Positions 33,976 through 42,169 of a stretch of 64,000 nt of DNA are shown here, piece after piece. The position numbers and the translations under genes were made by a program. The stretch is from an uncultured Acetatifactor sp. (GTDB lineage Bacteria > Bacillota > Clostridia > Lachnospirales > Lachnospiraceae): assembly GCA_947625475.1 (NCBI GenBank), contig CANQOL010000008.1, positions 1-64,000 on the forward strand. The letters run 5' to 3'. The number at the start of each line of letters is the position of its first letter. The first letter of the stretch is position 1. The notes under the pieces are model-generated. The model worked only from the letters and a program-made list of their open reading frames with translations, searched no databases and was not told where the DNA came from.

Positions 33976-34073
33976 ACTATATGAAAGGTTTTTCAAAAAC
34001 CGATGAAAGAGTTCTCCGGACACTGTATGAGAGATATGCAGACGGGATGCCGTTTCAGGGAAAGGATCAAATT

Positions 34074-34910
34074 ATGAGCATAAAGATCGTATCGGATTCC
34101 TCATCCAACCTTTACGGGCTGGAGGGGGTCGACTATACCTGCGCCCCCTTAAAGATCATCACCGCCCGGAAGGAGTATGTGGACACTCCCGCTCTGGACG
34201 TGGCCTCCATGGTGGATGAGATGAGCCGGACAAAGGGGCCTTCCTCCACCTCCTGCCCAAATGTGCACGACTGGCTGGAGGCATACGGGGATGCGAAGGA
34301 GGTATTTGCGGTTACCATCACCAGCCAGCTCTCCGGCAGCTATCACTCGGCGGTGCAGGCGGCGGAGTACGAGGAAAAGGAGGTCCGCGGCAGGGTGTGT
34401 GTGATCGACTCTCTCTCCGCCGGGCCGGAGATGGCCCTCCTTTTGGAAAAGCTGCGGGAGCTGGTCCGGGCGTCCCTTAGCTTTGAGAGCATCCGGGAGG
34501 CCGTTTTGGCCTACCGTCAGCACACCCATCTGCTTTTTTCCCTTCAGTCCTTAAACAATCTGGCTCAGAACGGCCGGGTGAGCCCCGCGGTGGCCAGGCT
34601 GGCCGGTGTGCTGGGGATCCGTATGATCGGCCAGGCCAGCCAGGAGGGTACCCTGCAGCCGCTGCACAAGTGCCGGGGGGAGAAAAAGACCCTGGAGCTG
34701 ATCTTTAGCGAGATGAAAAAGAACGGCTTTGCCGGGGGAAGGGTCAGGATCGCCCACTGCCTGAACCCGGAGAGCGCCGGCGCCCTGAGGCAGCTGGTGC
34801 TGGGGGAGTATCCGGGCAGCCGTGTCTGCGTGGAGCCCTGTACAGGCCTTTGCAGCTATTACGCCGAGAAGGGCGGCCTGATGATCGGCTACGAGGACGC
34901 AGGGGCCTGA
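34074..34910 (+). CDS. DegV-family fatty-acid-binding protein
   Basis: A 278-residue DegV protein. The start MSIKIVSDSSSNLYGLEGVD carries the first lipid-head binding motif (SDSSSN), TSCPNVHDWLEAYGDAKEVFAVTITSQLSGSYHSA the second, and VCVIDSLSAGPEMALLLEKL the third. DegV proteins (FakB-type) present fatty acids to the FakA kinase; no kinase gene is in this window. The ATG at 34074 follows CAGGGAAAGGA and matches the family N-terminus; the open frame extends back to 33963 over the promoter. The 3' end is duplicated in the tandem repeat that follows. Confidence 0.88.
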   Translation: MSIKIVSDSSSNLYGLEGVDYTCAPLKIITARKEYVDTPALDVASMVDEMSRTKGPSSTSCPNVHDWLEAYGDAKEVFAVTITSQLSGSYHSAVQAAEYEEKEVRGRVCVIDSLSAGPEMALLLEKLRELVRASLSFESIREAVLAYRQHTHLLFSLQSLNNLAQNGRVSPAVARLAGVLGIRMIGQASQEGTLQPLHKCRGEKKTLELIFSEMKKNGFAGGRVRIAHCLNPESAGALRQLVLGEYPGSRVCVEPCTGLCSYYAEKGGLMIGYEDAGA

Positions 34911-34966
34911 TGACCGTCTGTGGGGACGACGGGGCCTGAACCGTCTGTGGGGACGCCGGGGCCTGA
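34896..34966. repeat. 27-bp tandem repeat seeded from the end of the DegV gene
   Basis: Two copies of ccgtctgtggggacg plus cggggcctga (34914-34939 and 34941-34966) follow a partial copy that is the last 15 bases of the DegV gene itself (34896-34910). Confidence 0.85.
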
Positions 34967-35087
34967 AAAACGCCTGCCGGCAAAAACCTCCGAAGTTTTC
35001 TCCGGAGGAATCTCGGGAAATACTTGAAAGGAGCCGCTCCGCGCTATAAAATGGTAGATGACCAAAGACGGAGGAGGTTCCTTTTTT

Positions 35088-35573
35088 ATGCGCTCTCGCG
35101 ACAAAATTCTGACAGCCTGCCTGGTGCTGTACCTGATGGCGCTGTTTCGCGTCACTGTGTTCCGGAGCGGGTTTTCCCCGGAGCACTTCCTGGAGACCGG
35201 CATCTTGAATCTGATCCCGCTGCGATATTATTTTATTATGCTCCGGAACGGAGACTGGTGGCCCAGCCTTTATCTGCTGGGGGGAAATATTGCCTGGTTT
35301 GTGCCCCTGGGCATGTATATGGGGGCGATGGGCCTGGCCGGCCGGAGGAATGTGCTGGCCGGGGCTGCGGGCCTTGGGATTTCCCTTGTCATAGAGAGCC
35401 TGCAGTTTGTTTTCGGCACCGGTTACGCGGATCTGGACGATCTGCTGCTGAACACTCTGGGAGCCTGGCTGGGAGCGTTTCTGGAACAGTACCTGGAAAA
35501 GCGCCTGAGGAACCGGAGGGGGAATCCCGGCAAAACAGGGGAGAAGGGAGAGGCCGGGAGAAGGGATAACTGA
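35088..35573 (+). CDS. VanZ-family membrane protein
   Basis: A 161-residue protein with about four membrane helices and the VanZ pattern: LYLMALFRVTVFRSGF, NLIPLRYYFIML, NIAWFVPLGMYMGA, SLVIESLQFVFGTGYADLDDLLLNTLGAWLG. The Glu and Asp residues of IESLQFVFGTGYADLDD are the family's conserved positions. VanZ gives low-level teicoplanin resistance in enterococci, but most family members have no proven role. ATG at 35088 chosen after GGAGGAGG; a possible ATG at 35058 lacks a site. It ends in TGATG overlap with the next gene. A TTGAAA / TATAAA promoter with short spacing may lie at 35024-35050. Confidence 0.85.
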   Translation: MRSRDKILTACLVLYLMALFRVTVFRSGFSPEHFLETGILNLIPLRYYFIMLRNGDWWPSLYLLGGNIAWFVPLGMYMGAMGLAGRRNVLAGAAGLGISLVIESLQFVFGTGYADLDDLLLNTLGAWLGAFLEQYLEKRLRNRRGNPGKTGEKGEAGRRDN

Positions 35574-36961
35574 TGAAGAGGATTTTGTATAGAATCTGTA
35601 TGGGGCTTTTGCTGCTGCCGGCGGGGGCCGGATATCTGCTGGTGAAGATGGGAATGCCCGCCTGGATGCTCTGGGTGTGGGGAGGGCTGTTCCTGGCGGT
35701 GAATCTGGTCCCGTCCCTGGGAAACCGCAGGCTCATGACAGCCAGGCTCAGGGTTTTGGCGGACGGCTGCGAGCTGCTGCGGATCTTCCGCCTGACCACG
35801 GCCCTGGGGGTGGTCTACACGCTGGCGGGTTATCTGGGATTTTTTGATCTGGCGGGCGTGAGAGCCCTCCTGGCGGGCATTGGCCTTGGCGGAGTGCCCG
35901 GGCTTAAGGGGGCGCCCTGGATGTGGCTCATCCATACGCTGGTGCTGACTCTGGTACAGGCGGCGGTGTTCTGGAATGGGATGATCCGGCTGTATCTGAC
36001 CAGCCTGCAGCTGGGCATCCGCTGGAGGGTGTACGGGGCCTTGTGCGGATGGATCCCCATTCTGAATCTGGTGGTGCTGCACTGGCTGATTCAGATTTCC
36101 TGGCAGGAGGTCTGTCAGGAAAACGAAAAGCTCCTGGAGGACGCCGGCCGGGCCGGGGAGAAGCTGTGCGCTGCCAAATATCCTATCCTGCTGGTGCACG
36201 GGGTGTTTTTTCGGGATTACCGGTATGTCAATTACTGGGGCAGGATCCCGGGCGCTCTGACCCGCAACGGCGCCAGAATTTATTACGGGGAGCATCAGTC
36301 CGCCGCCTCCGTGCCGGACAGCGCCGCGGAGCTGACGGCCCGCATCCGGCAGATTGTGGAGCAGACCGGCTGCGGCAAGGTCAATCTCATCGCCCATTCC
36401 AAGGGAGGCCTGGACTGCCGCTATGCCGTCTCCCGTCTGGGAGCCGCGCCCTATGTGGCGTCCCTGACCTGCGTGAACACGCCCCACAGAGGCTGTGAGT
36501 TCGCGGATTTCCTGCTCTCCAGGATCCCACAGGAGCAGAAGGACCTGGTGGCCAGGGCCTACAATGCCGCCCTGAGAAAGCTGGGAGATCCGAACCCGGA
36601 TTTTCTGGCGGCGGTGGAGGATCTGACCGCCGAGGCATGCCGGAGGCGCAACGATGAGACGCCGGATGTCCCGGGAGTGTTTTATCAGAGTGTGGGCTCT
36701 AAGCTGAACAGGCCCTCCGGCGGACGTTTCCCCCTAAATTTTACCTATCAGCTGGTGCGCCTCTTCGACGGGCCCAACGACGGCCTGGTGGGAGAGAAGT
36801 CCTTTCCCTGGGGAGAGAGGTATCAGTTTCTCACTGCGGAGGGAAGGCGGGGGATTTCCCACGGGGATATGATCGATCTGAACCGGGAGAATTTCAAGGG
36901 CTTCGACGTGCGGGAGTTCTATGTGGAGCTTGTGTCGGACTTAAAGCGGAGAGGCTTTTAA
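35573..36961 (+). CDS. Membrane-anchored alpha/beta hydrolase (lipase-like)
   Basis: A 462-residue protein. The first 180 residues carry about five membrane helices (LLLLPAGAGYLLV, MLWVWGGLFLAVNLV, VVYTLAGYLGFFDL, LIHTLVLTLVQAAVFW). The hydrolase domain begins at KYPILLVHGVFFRD with the oxyanion-hole HG motif; the nucleophile elbow is NLIAHSKGGLDCRYA, with Ser in AHSKGG; FDGPNDGLV holds a probable acid residue and GISHGDMID the probable catalytic His. This resembles bacterial triacylglycerol lipases fused to a membrane anchor. Start codon overlaps the VanZ stop, so the two are co-expressed. Substrate not known. Confidence 0.82.
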   Translation: MKRILYRICMGLLLLPAGAGYLLVKMGMPAWMLWVWGGLFLAVNLVPSLGNRRLMTARLRVLADGCELLRIFRLTTALGVVYTLAGYLGFFDLAGVRALLAGIGLGGVPGLKGAPWMWLIHTLVLTLVQAAVFWNGMIRLYLTSLQLGIRWRVYGALCGWIPILNLVVLHWLIQISWQEVCQENEKLLEDAGRAGEKLCAAKYPILLVHGVFFRDYRYVNYWGRIPGALTRNGARIYYGEHQSAASVPDSAAELTARIRQIVEQTGCGKVNLIAHSKGGLDCRYAVSRLGAAPYVASLTCVNTPHRGCEFADFLLSRIPQEQKDLVARAYNAALRKLGDPNPDFLAAVEDLTAEACRRRNDETPDVPGVFYQSVGSKLNRPSGGRFPLNFTYQLVRLFDGPNDGLVGEKSFPWGERYQFLTAEGRRGISHGDMIDLNRENFKGFDVREFYVELVSDLKRRGF

Positions 36962-37114
36962 GAGATTTTTATGGGACATATAACATGGTATTCTTAACCT
37001 GTCAGCCGGGAGCAGGCGGCCGGCAGGCGTTCCGCCGTCCTCCCAGGGACGGGGGCTTCCGCCTGAAAACAGGAAGAGGACGGCAGCGCAAAGCGCTCCG
37101 GAATGGAGGATACC

Positions 37115-37543
37115 ATGGAGAGAAGAAATGTAAAAGTGTCAAAAAGGAACCCCGGGAGAGACGGCGCAGGGATGCGGGGGGCGGTTTTTTTAGCGCTCAC
37201 CCTGCTGTGTGTGGCGCTGACCGTGTTTTTTACGGGGCTGACCGCCTTTGGCAGGTCCCGGACGCCCCGGCGGGAGGATGTATATTTTCAGCAGTGGGAA
37301 AGAGAATATAAGTCGGAGATCAGCTCTTTCCTGGAGGGGCAGGGCTACCGCAACAGCGGGATCTCTCTGCTGTACTGTGAGGAAATCTCCCAGGAGGGGA
37401 CAATCCGGGAATACACGGTCTGGATCTCCCACAAAAAGCTGCTGAGTCTTGAGGCACAGGAGAGGGAGAAGCTCTTTGGGCAGATCGCCCGGATGGCGTC
37501 TTTGGAGGAAAACTGTCGGCTGGATGTGCGCCTGCTGGTGTAG
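37115..37543 (+). CDS. Small single-pass membrane protein, unknown
   Basis: A 142-residue protein. A basic start (ERRNVKVSKRNPGRDG) precedes one membrane helix (about 21-43, AVFLALTLLCVALTVFFTGL), and the remaining 95 residues are extracellular in orientation and charged. ATG at 37115 follows a TGGAGGA site. I do not recognise a family. It ends just as the promoter of the DUF1653 gene begins. Confidence 0.65.
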   Translation: MERRNVKVSKRNPGRDGAGMRGAVFLALTLLCVALTVFFTGLTAFGRSRTPRREDVYFQQWEREYKSEISSFLEGQGYRNSGISLLYCEEISQEGTIREYTVWISHKKLLSLEAQEREKLFGQIARMASLEENCRLDVRLLV

Positions 37544-37569
37544 ACAAGATTTTGGAAAAGGGGTATAAT
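37541..37569 (+). promoter_or_regulatory. Promoter of the DUF1653 / SfsA-MutY unit
   Basis: TAGACA (37541-37546), 17 bp, TATAAT (37564-37569), overlapping the stop codon of the preceding gene. Confidence 0.75.
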
Positions 37570-37613
37570 AGACAGTGGCCGGAAGGCAGCAAGGGGAAGG
37601 GAGTGCAGGCTCT

Positions 37614-38300
37614 ATGACGTTTATTCCAAAGGCTCATGAGATATACAGACATTTTAAGGGAGACCTGTATCAGGTCCTGGCGGTGGCCCAGCACTCGGAG
37701 ACAGGAGAAGAGCTGGTGATCTATCAGGCCATGTACGGAGACTTCCGGATATACGCCAGGCCGCTGGAAATGTTTATCAGTCCGGTGGACCGTGAAAAGT
37801 ATCCCCAGGCGGATCAGGAGTTCCGCTTTCAGCTCCAGGGCCCGGAGGCGTCCCGGCAGAGGGCGGAGTCCCGCTCGGAGGGTAAAGACGGATCCCCTTC
37901 AGCGCCCGGGGGAGAGTCCTTCCCGGAGGGCAAAAGCGGGGTTCCCTCAGCGCCCCGGGGAGAGTCCCTCCCGGAGGGCAAAGACGGATCTCCCTCGGCG
38001 CCCCCGGCAAGTGCGGGAGGGCCGGCCGGGGAGAAGGAGACATCCGGAGACGCGGAGCCGGCAGGGGACGCGGAGCCTGCCATAGATCCCATGGTGCTGG
38101 AGTTCTTGGATGCGGATACCCATGAAGAGCGGCTGAATATCCTCACGGGACTGCATCACCGCATCACCGACGGGATGATAACCACTATGGCCATCGCCTG
38201 CGATGTGGAGGTGCCCCAGGGGGATCTGGAGGAACGTTACGAGGAATTAAAAAACTGCCTGGTGACGCTGGACCGGTTTGAGATACAGAGACCCTTTTAG
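37614..38300 (+). CDS. DUF1653 protein with repeat-expanded linker
   Basis: A 228-residue protein. Residues 1-70 are a DUF1653 domain: AHEIYRHFKGDLYQVLAVAQ, YQAMYGDFRIYARPLEMF. Residues about 85-150 are low-complexity, made of a 16-residue unit rich in Gly, Ser, Pro and Glu repeated 2.7 times at both protein and DNA level. The C-terminal part (about 155-228: FLDADTHEERLNILTGLHHRITDGMITTMAI) is a second conserved unit. DUF1653 function is unknown. It precedes SfsA-MutY by 17 bases. Confidence 0.82.
   Translation: MTFIPKAHEIYRHFKGDLYQVLAVAQHSETGEELVIYQAMYGDFRIYARPLEMFISPVDREKYPQADQEFRFQLQGPEASRQRAESRSEGKDGSPSAPGGESFPEGKSGVPSAPRGESLPEGKDGSPSAPPASAGGPAGEKETSGDAEPAGDAEPAIDPMVLEFLDADTHEERLNILTGLHHRITDGMITTMAIACDVEVPQGDLEERYEELKNCLVTLDRFEIQRPF
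37876..38005. repeat. 48-bp in-frame tandem repeat, 2.7 copies
   Basis: Units at 37876-37923, 37924-37971 and 37972-38005 (partial), each beginning cggagggyaaar and ending gagagtccytcc. They code for the low-complexity linker of the DUF1653 protein; 48 is a multiple of three, so copy-number change keeps the frame. Confidence 0.88.
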
Positions 38301-38317
38301 GGAGGGGACGGGAGAGC

Positions 38318-40099
38318 ATGTTCTATCAAAATGTGGTGAAGGGCAGCTTTTTGAGCCGCCCGAACCGGTTTATCGCCCAGGTGCAGGTGGGGGAGAGCAC
38401 GGAGACAGTGCATGTGAAGAACACCGGCAGATGCCGGGAGCTTCTGGTTCCCGGCGCCACTGTGTATCTGTGCGGAAGCCGGAGCCCGCACAGAAAGACG
38501 GCCTTTGATCTGATTGCGGTGGAGAAGGGAGACATCCTCATCAACATCGATTCCCAGGCGCCCAACCGGGCGGTACAGGAATGGCTTGAGCAGGGCGGGT
38601 TTATTCCCGGCCTGACTTTTGTGCGCCCGGAGGCGAAATATGGCGGTTCCCGCTTTGACTTTTACATGGAGACGGACCGTGACAAAATATACATGGAGGT
38701 GAAGGGCGTCACCCTGGAGGAAAACGGGATCCTGCGTTTCCCCGACGCGCCCTCGGAGAGGGCGGTAAAGCACATGGAGGAACTGATCCGGGCCGTGGGA
38801 GAGGGCTTTTCCTGTTATGTGCTCTTTGTGATCCAGATGAAGGGGGCCCGGTGCTTTGCCCCCAACCGGGACACCCATCCCCGGTTCGCGGAGGCCCTGC
38901 AGAGGGCGGCCGCCGCGGGAGTGCATGTGCTGGCCTACGACTGTCTGGTCTCACCGGATCGGATGGAGCTGGCGGACCCGGTGCCGGTGGAGCTTTGCCC
39001 GGATCCGTTGACCGAAATGGTAAATCCCCTGCTCGCCTGGTACCGGTCCGGTCACAGGCCCCTGCCCTGGAGAGAGGCGCCCACCCCCTATCGGGTGTGG
39101 GTTTCGGAGATTATGCTCCAGCAGACCCGGGTGGAGGCGGTAAAGCCCTATTACAGGCGGTTCATGGAGGCCCTGCCGGACATAGAGAGCCTGGCGGAGG
39201 TTCCGGAGCAGACCCTCTTAAAGCTCTGGGAGGGCCTGGGCTACTACAGCAGAGCCCGCAACCTGCAGGCCGCCGCCCGTCAGATCATGGAGGAATTCGG
39301 GGGAGAGATGCCCTCGTCCTACGGGGAGCTTTTGACCCTGAAGGGGATCGGAAGCTACACGGCGGGGGCTATTGCCTCCATCGCCTTTGGCCGGAGGGTG
39401 CCGGCGGTGGACGGCAATGTGCTGAGGGTGGTCTCCCGCCTCAGGGCGGATCCGGACTTTATCTCGGACCCCAAAGTGAAAAAGAGGGTGGAGGGGGAGC
39501 TGGAGGAGATCATGCCCCGGGACTGCCCCGGGGACTTTAATCAGGCTATGATGGAGCTGGGGGCTGTGGTCTGCATCCCTTCGGGGCGGCCCCGCTGCGG
39601 AGAGTGCCCGCTCTCCCGCTGCTGCAGGGCCCACGCCCGCGGCTGCGAGTCTGACTACCCCAGAAAGGCCCCCCGGAAGGGCCGCACCGTGGAGGAAAAG
39701 ACGGTGCTGGTGATCCGGGACGGGAACCGGGCGGCCCTGCGGCGGCGTCCCCCCCGCGGGCTTCTGGCGGGCATGTATGAATTCCCCTCTCTCCCCGGGC
39801 TGTGCACTGTCCGGGAGGTGAAGGAATATCTGGAGGAAAACGGCCTGAGGCCGCTGCGCATCCAGCCCCTTCCCGAGAGCAGGCATATCTTCACCCACCG
39901 GGAGTGGCATATGTGCGGCTACCTGGTGAGAGTGGATGAGCTTTCCCCCCGGATTCCCAGAGGGGAGAGCGCCTCCTGGCTCTTTGTGGAGCCCCGGCAG
40001 GCCCAGAAGGACTTCCCGCTCCCCTCCGCCCTGGCGGCCTACGCGCCCTATCTGAGCATCCGCCTGGGAAAAGAAAATTTTGACATCAAACAACAATAA
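38318..40099 (+). CDS. SfsA nuclease-like domain fused to MutY adenine DNA glycosylase
   Basis: A 593-residue fusion. Residues 1-230 are SfsA: RPNRFIAQVQVG, VHVKNTGRCRELLVPGA, SRFDFYMETDRDKIYMEVKG (nuclease acidic residues) and FPDAPSERAVKHMEEL. Residues about 235-593 are MutY: LPWREAPTPYRVWVSEIMLQQTRV with the catalytic Glu, LKGIGSYTAGAIASIAFGRRVPAVDGNVLR (HhH-GPD with Asp), a CxxC-rich iron-sulfur site (RPRCGECPLSRCC), and a Nudix-like C-terminal domain. MutY removes A opposite 8-oxoG; SfsA-type proteins bind or cut nucleic acid. One continuous frame with no internal start signal at the joint, so the fusion looks real. Confidence 0.92.
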   Translation: MFYQNVVKGSFLSRPNRFIAQVQVGESTETVHVKNTGRCRELLVPGATVYLCGSRSPHRKTAFDLIAVEKGDILINIDSQAPNRAVQEWLEQGGFIPGLTFVRPEAKYGGSRFDFYMETDRDKIYMEVKGVTLEENGILRFPDAPSERAVKHMEELIRAVGEGFSCYVLFVIQMKGARCFAPNRDTHPRFAEALQRAAAAGVHVLAYDCLVSPDRMELADPVPVELCPDPLTEMVNPLLAWYRSGHRPLPWREAPTPYRVWVSEIMLQQTRVEAVKPYYRRFMEALPDIESLAEVPEQTLLKLWEGLGYYSRARNLQAAARQIMEEFGGEMPSSYGELLTLKGIGSYTAGAIASIAFGRRVPAVDGNVLRVVSRLRADPDFISDPKVKKRVEGELEEIMPRDCPGDFNQAMMELGAVVCIPSGRPRCGECPLSRCCRAHARGCESDYPRKAPRKGRTVEEKTVLVIRDGNRAALRRRPPRGLLAGMYEFPSLPGLCTVREVKEYLEENGLRPLRIQPLPESRHIFTHREWHMCGYLVRVDELSPRIPRGESASWLFVEPRQAQKDFPLPSALAAYAPYLSIRLGKENFDIKQQ

Positions 40100-40110
40100 A
40101 GGAGAATCCC

Positions 40111-41139
40111 ATGAAACTGCTGACCTTTGCCGTTCCCTGTTATAATTCGGCGGCATATATGAGAAAGTGTATCGAATCTCTTCTGCCCGGGGGAGAGGAT
40201 ATCGAGATCCTGATTATAGACGACGGTTCCACCCGGGATGAGACGCCGGAGATCGCGGACGAGTACGCCGCCAGCTATCCCACTATTGTCCGGGCCATCC
40301 ATCAGACCAACGGCGGCCACGGCAGCGCGGTCAACACCGGCATTGCCAACGCCAGCGGCCTGTACTTCAAGGTGGTGGACAGCGACGACTGGGTGAAGGA
40401 GGAGGCCTATCAGAAGGTGCTGGAGACCCTGCGCTCTCTGGTGGGAGGGGCCGTCACCCTGGACATGCTGATCAGCAACTTCGTCTATGAGAAGGAGGGG
40501 GAGAAGCGCCGCAAGGTCATGCACTACCGGCGCATCCTGCCCCAGGAGAGGCTCTTTACCTGGGAGGACTGCCATCATTTCCTGAAGGGGCATTACATTC
40601 TGATGCACTCGGTGATCTTCCGCACCAGGCTGCTTCGGGACTGCGGCCTGCATCTGCCGGAGCACACCTTCTATGTGGACAATCTCTATGTGTTTGAGCC
40701 TCTGCCCTACGTGAGGAACCTCTACTACCTGGATGTGAATTTTTACCGCTACTACATCGGGCGGGAGGATCAGTCCGTCAACGAGAGCGTCATGATCTCC
40801 CGCATCGACCAGCAGCTTTTGGTCAACCGGCTGATGATCGATTATTTTACGGAGCACGCCGCCGAGATCCGAAAGTCCGGCAGGCTTTATCAGTATATGC
40901 GCAATTACCTGGAGATCATCATGACGGTTTCCTCCGTGCTGCTGATACGGTCCGACACCCCGGAAAATCTGGAGAAAAAGAAGGATCTGTGGGAGTATCT
41001 GAAGAGCAGGGACAAGCTGCTGTATTACAGGATGCGCAACGGGATTATGGGCAGCACCATGAACCTGCCGGGAAGGGGCGGCCGCCGGATTTCCGTGGAC
41101 GCCTATCAGATCTGCCGCAGGATTTTTAAATTTAACTGA
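40111..41139 (+). CDS. Family 2 glycosyltransferase
   Basis: A 342-residue GT-A fold enzyme: LTFAVPCYNSAAYMRKCIES opens the nucleotide-sugar fold, IEILIIDDGSTRDET carries the first acidic pair and GLYFKVVDSDDWV has the metal-binding DxD (SDD). It adds a sugar from a nucleotide donor, at the cytoplasmic side; the acceptor is unknown. The C-terminal 100 residues are helical. Twelve bases from the SfsA-MutY stop with an AAAGGAGA site. A terminator follows. Confidence 0.88.
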   Translation: MKLLTFAVPCYNSAAYMRKCIESLLPGGEDIEILIIDDGSTRDETPEIADEYAASYPTIVRAIHQTNGGHGSAVNTGIANASGLYFKVVDSDDWVKEEAYQKVLETLRSLVGGAVTLDMLISNFVYEKEGEKRRKVMHYRRILPQERLFTWEDCHHFLKGHYILMHSVIFRTRLLRDCGLHLPEHTFYVDNLYVFEPLPYVRNLYYLDVNFYRYYIGREDQSVNESVMISRIDQQLLVNRLMIDYFTEHAAEIRKSGRLYQYMRNYLEIIMTVSSVLLIRSDTPENLEKKKDLWEYLKSRDKLLYYRMRNGIMGSTMNLPGRGGRRISVDAYQICRRIFKFN

Positions 41140-41153
41140 GCATGGCAGCGCAG

Positions 41154-41200
41154 AAACGCCGCCCCCTGGCCGCGAGGCTTAGGGACGGCGTTTTTCTTTT
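41154..41200. terminator. Terminator between convergent genes
   Basis: aaacgccg (41154-41161) pairs with cggcgttt (41186-41193), followed by TTTTTCTTTT. It ends the glycosyltransferase unit; the PAP2 gene arrives from the other strand. Confidence 0.8.
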
Positions 41201-41257
41201 GGAAAATGAGGCCCGGCTCCGCAGGGGAGGCAGGGGCCCCTGGGCCGGAGGGGAGGA

Positions 41258-41944
41258 TCACCCCACCTGGGGCCTGGAATCCTTGTTCGGGTGGATAAAG
41301 CGCCGGAAGGCGTCCGCCGTATCTCTGTGGTACACCAGCGCATACATCACGCCCGCCATCAGGAAGGCGGTGAGCACGTCGAAGACGGAGTGCTGCTTGA
41401 TGAACATGGTGGACAGGATGATGGAGAGGCTCAGCAGCAGGGAGCCGGCCCTGAGTCCTCTGCGGCCTGCCAGCTTCTCGCACCGGGTTACCGCGATGTG
41501 GGCTCCCAGGGAATTGTAAACGTGGATGCTGGGACAGAGGTTTGTGGCCGTGTCCGTCCGCCACAGGGCTGCCACCATATGGGTGAAAATATTGTCCCGG
41601 GGCATGGTGTGGGGCCTCAGGAAATGGCCGTTGGGCCACACCGTCGACACGATCAGGAACACGGTCATGCCGGTAAACAGGAAGATGCAGAGCCTGAAAT
41701 ATTCCTTTTTGTCCTTAAAAAACAGATAGATCACTACCGCGCTTACGTAGACAAACCAGAGAAAATAGGGGACGACAAAGACCTCCACAAAGGGAATGTA
41801 GTCGTCGATCCGCATGTGGATCACATGATAGTGGGCGGTCACCGTCTGTTCCAGATAACAGAACCAGGTCAGGTAGATGACGCCGTATATCAAAAGCGGA
41901 ACGATGTGCTTGTAGGCCGCCCACCGGCCCTTCAATTTTTCCAT
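41258..41944 (-). CDS. PAP2-family phosphatase
   Basis: A 228-residue membrane protein with about six helices. The phosphatase signatures are CPSIHVYNSLGAHIAVTR (usual PSGH variant with Ile) and KQHSVFDVLTAFLMAGVMYA with the catalytic His and Asp; a KxxxxxxRP-type motif 1 is not obvious. It probably removes phosphate from a lipid or polyprenyl substrate outside the membrane. Two starts are possible: ATG at 41944 after TGGAG, used here, and GTG at 42007 after AGGAG, which would add an Arg-rich 21 residues encoded by the structured leader. Neighbour on the same strand is a diacylglycerol-kinase-like gene. Confidence 0.82.
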   Translation of the reverse strand: MEKLKGRWAAYKHIVPLLIYGVIYLTWFCYLEQTVTAHYHVIHMRIDDYIPFVEVFVVPYFLWFVYVSAVVIYLFFKDKKEYFRLCIFLFTGMTVFLIVSTVWPNGHFLRPHTMPRDNIFTHMVAALWRTDTATNLCPSIHVYNSLGAHIAVTRCEKLAGRRGLRAGSLLLSLSIILSTMFIKQHSVFDVLTAFLMAGVMYALVYHRDTADAFRRFIHPNKDSRPQVG

Positions 41945-41950
41945 AACAAT

Positions 41951-42051
41951 CTCCATTCCGGAGCGCTTTTCGCGACGGGGCGATGAGAATTTGTGACGCT
42001 CCGGCACAAATTCTCCTGTGAAAAATCAGCACATCCGTGTGATTTTTCACA
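41951..42051 (-). promoter_or_regulatory. Structured 5' leader of the PAP2 gene with possible pseudoknot
   Basis: On the minus-strand transcript two hairpins occur: a 12-bp stem (tgtgaaaaatca / tgatttttcaca, 42017-42051) and an 11-bp stem (gagaatttgtg / cacaaattctc, 41985-42015). The loop of the second reads ccggagcg in the transcript (42004-41997), and its exact complement cgctccgg lies at 41965-41958, four bases before the GGAG of the gene. This would form an H-type pseudoknot next to the ribosome binding site. Confidence 0.6.
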
Positions 42052-42068
42052 CCGTCACCTCAAAAGCC

Positions 42069-42096
42069 AGTATAGACTTTTTACGCTGTTTTGCAA
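42069..42096 (-). promoter_or_regulatory. Promoter of the PAP2 gene
   Basis: Minus-strand TTGCAA (42096-42091), 16 bp, TATACT (42074-42069), so the transcript carries the whole structured leader. Confidence 0.75.
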
Positions 42097-42169
42097 TACT
42101 CTTTTGCAAATTTTAATGAATCTTAAGGAAAAATTTTGATTTGCGGGCGGCCGGGAGGCGGCGCGTCTC

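Noticed and set aside
33640-34023. N-terminal extension of the DUF1836 frame
   Set aside because: It reads through a consensus promoter, a terminator hairpin and the DegV promoter; the family starts at MDTRTKEE.
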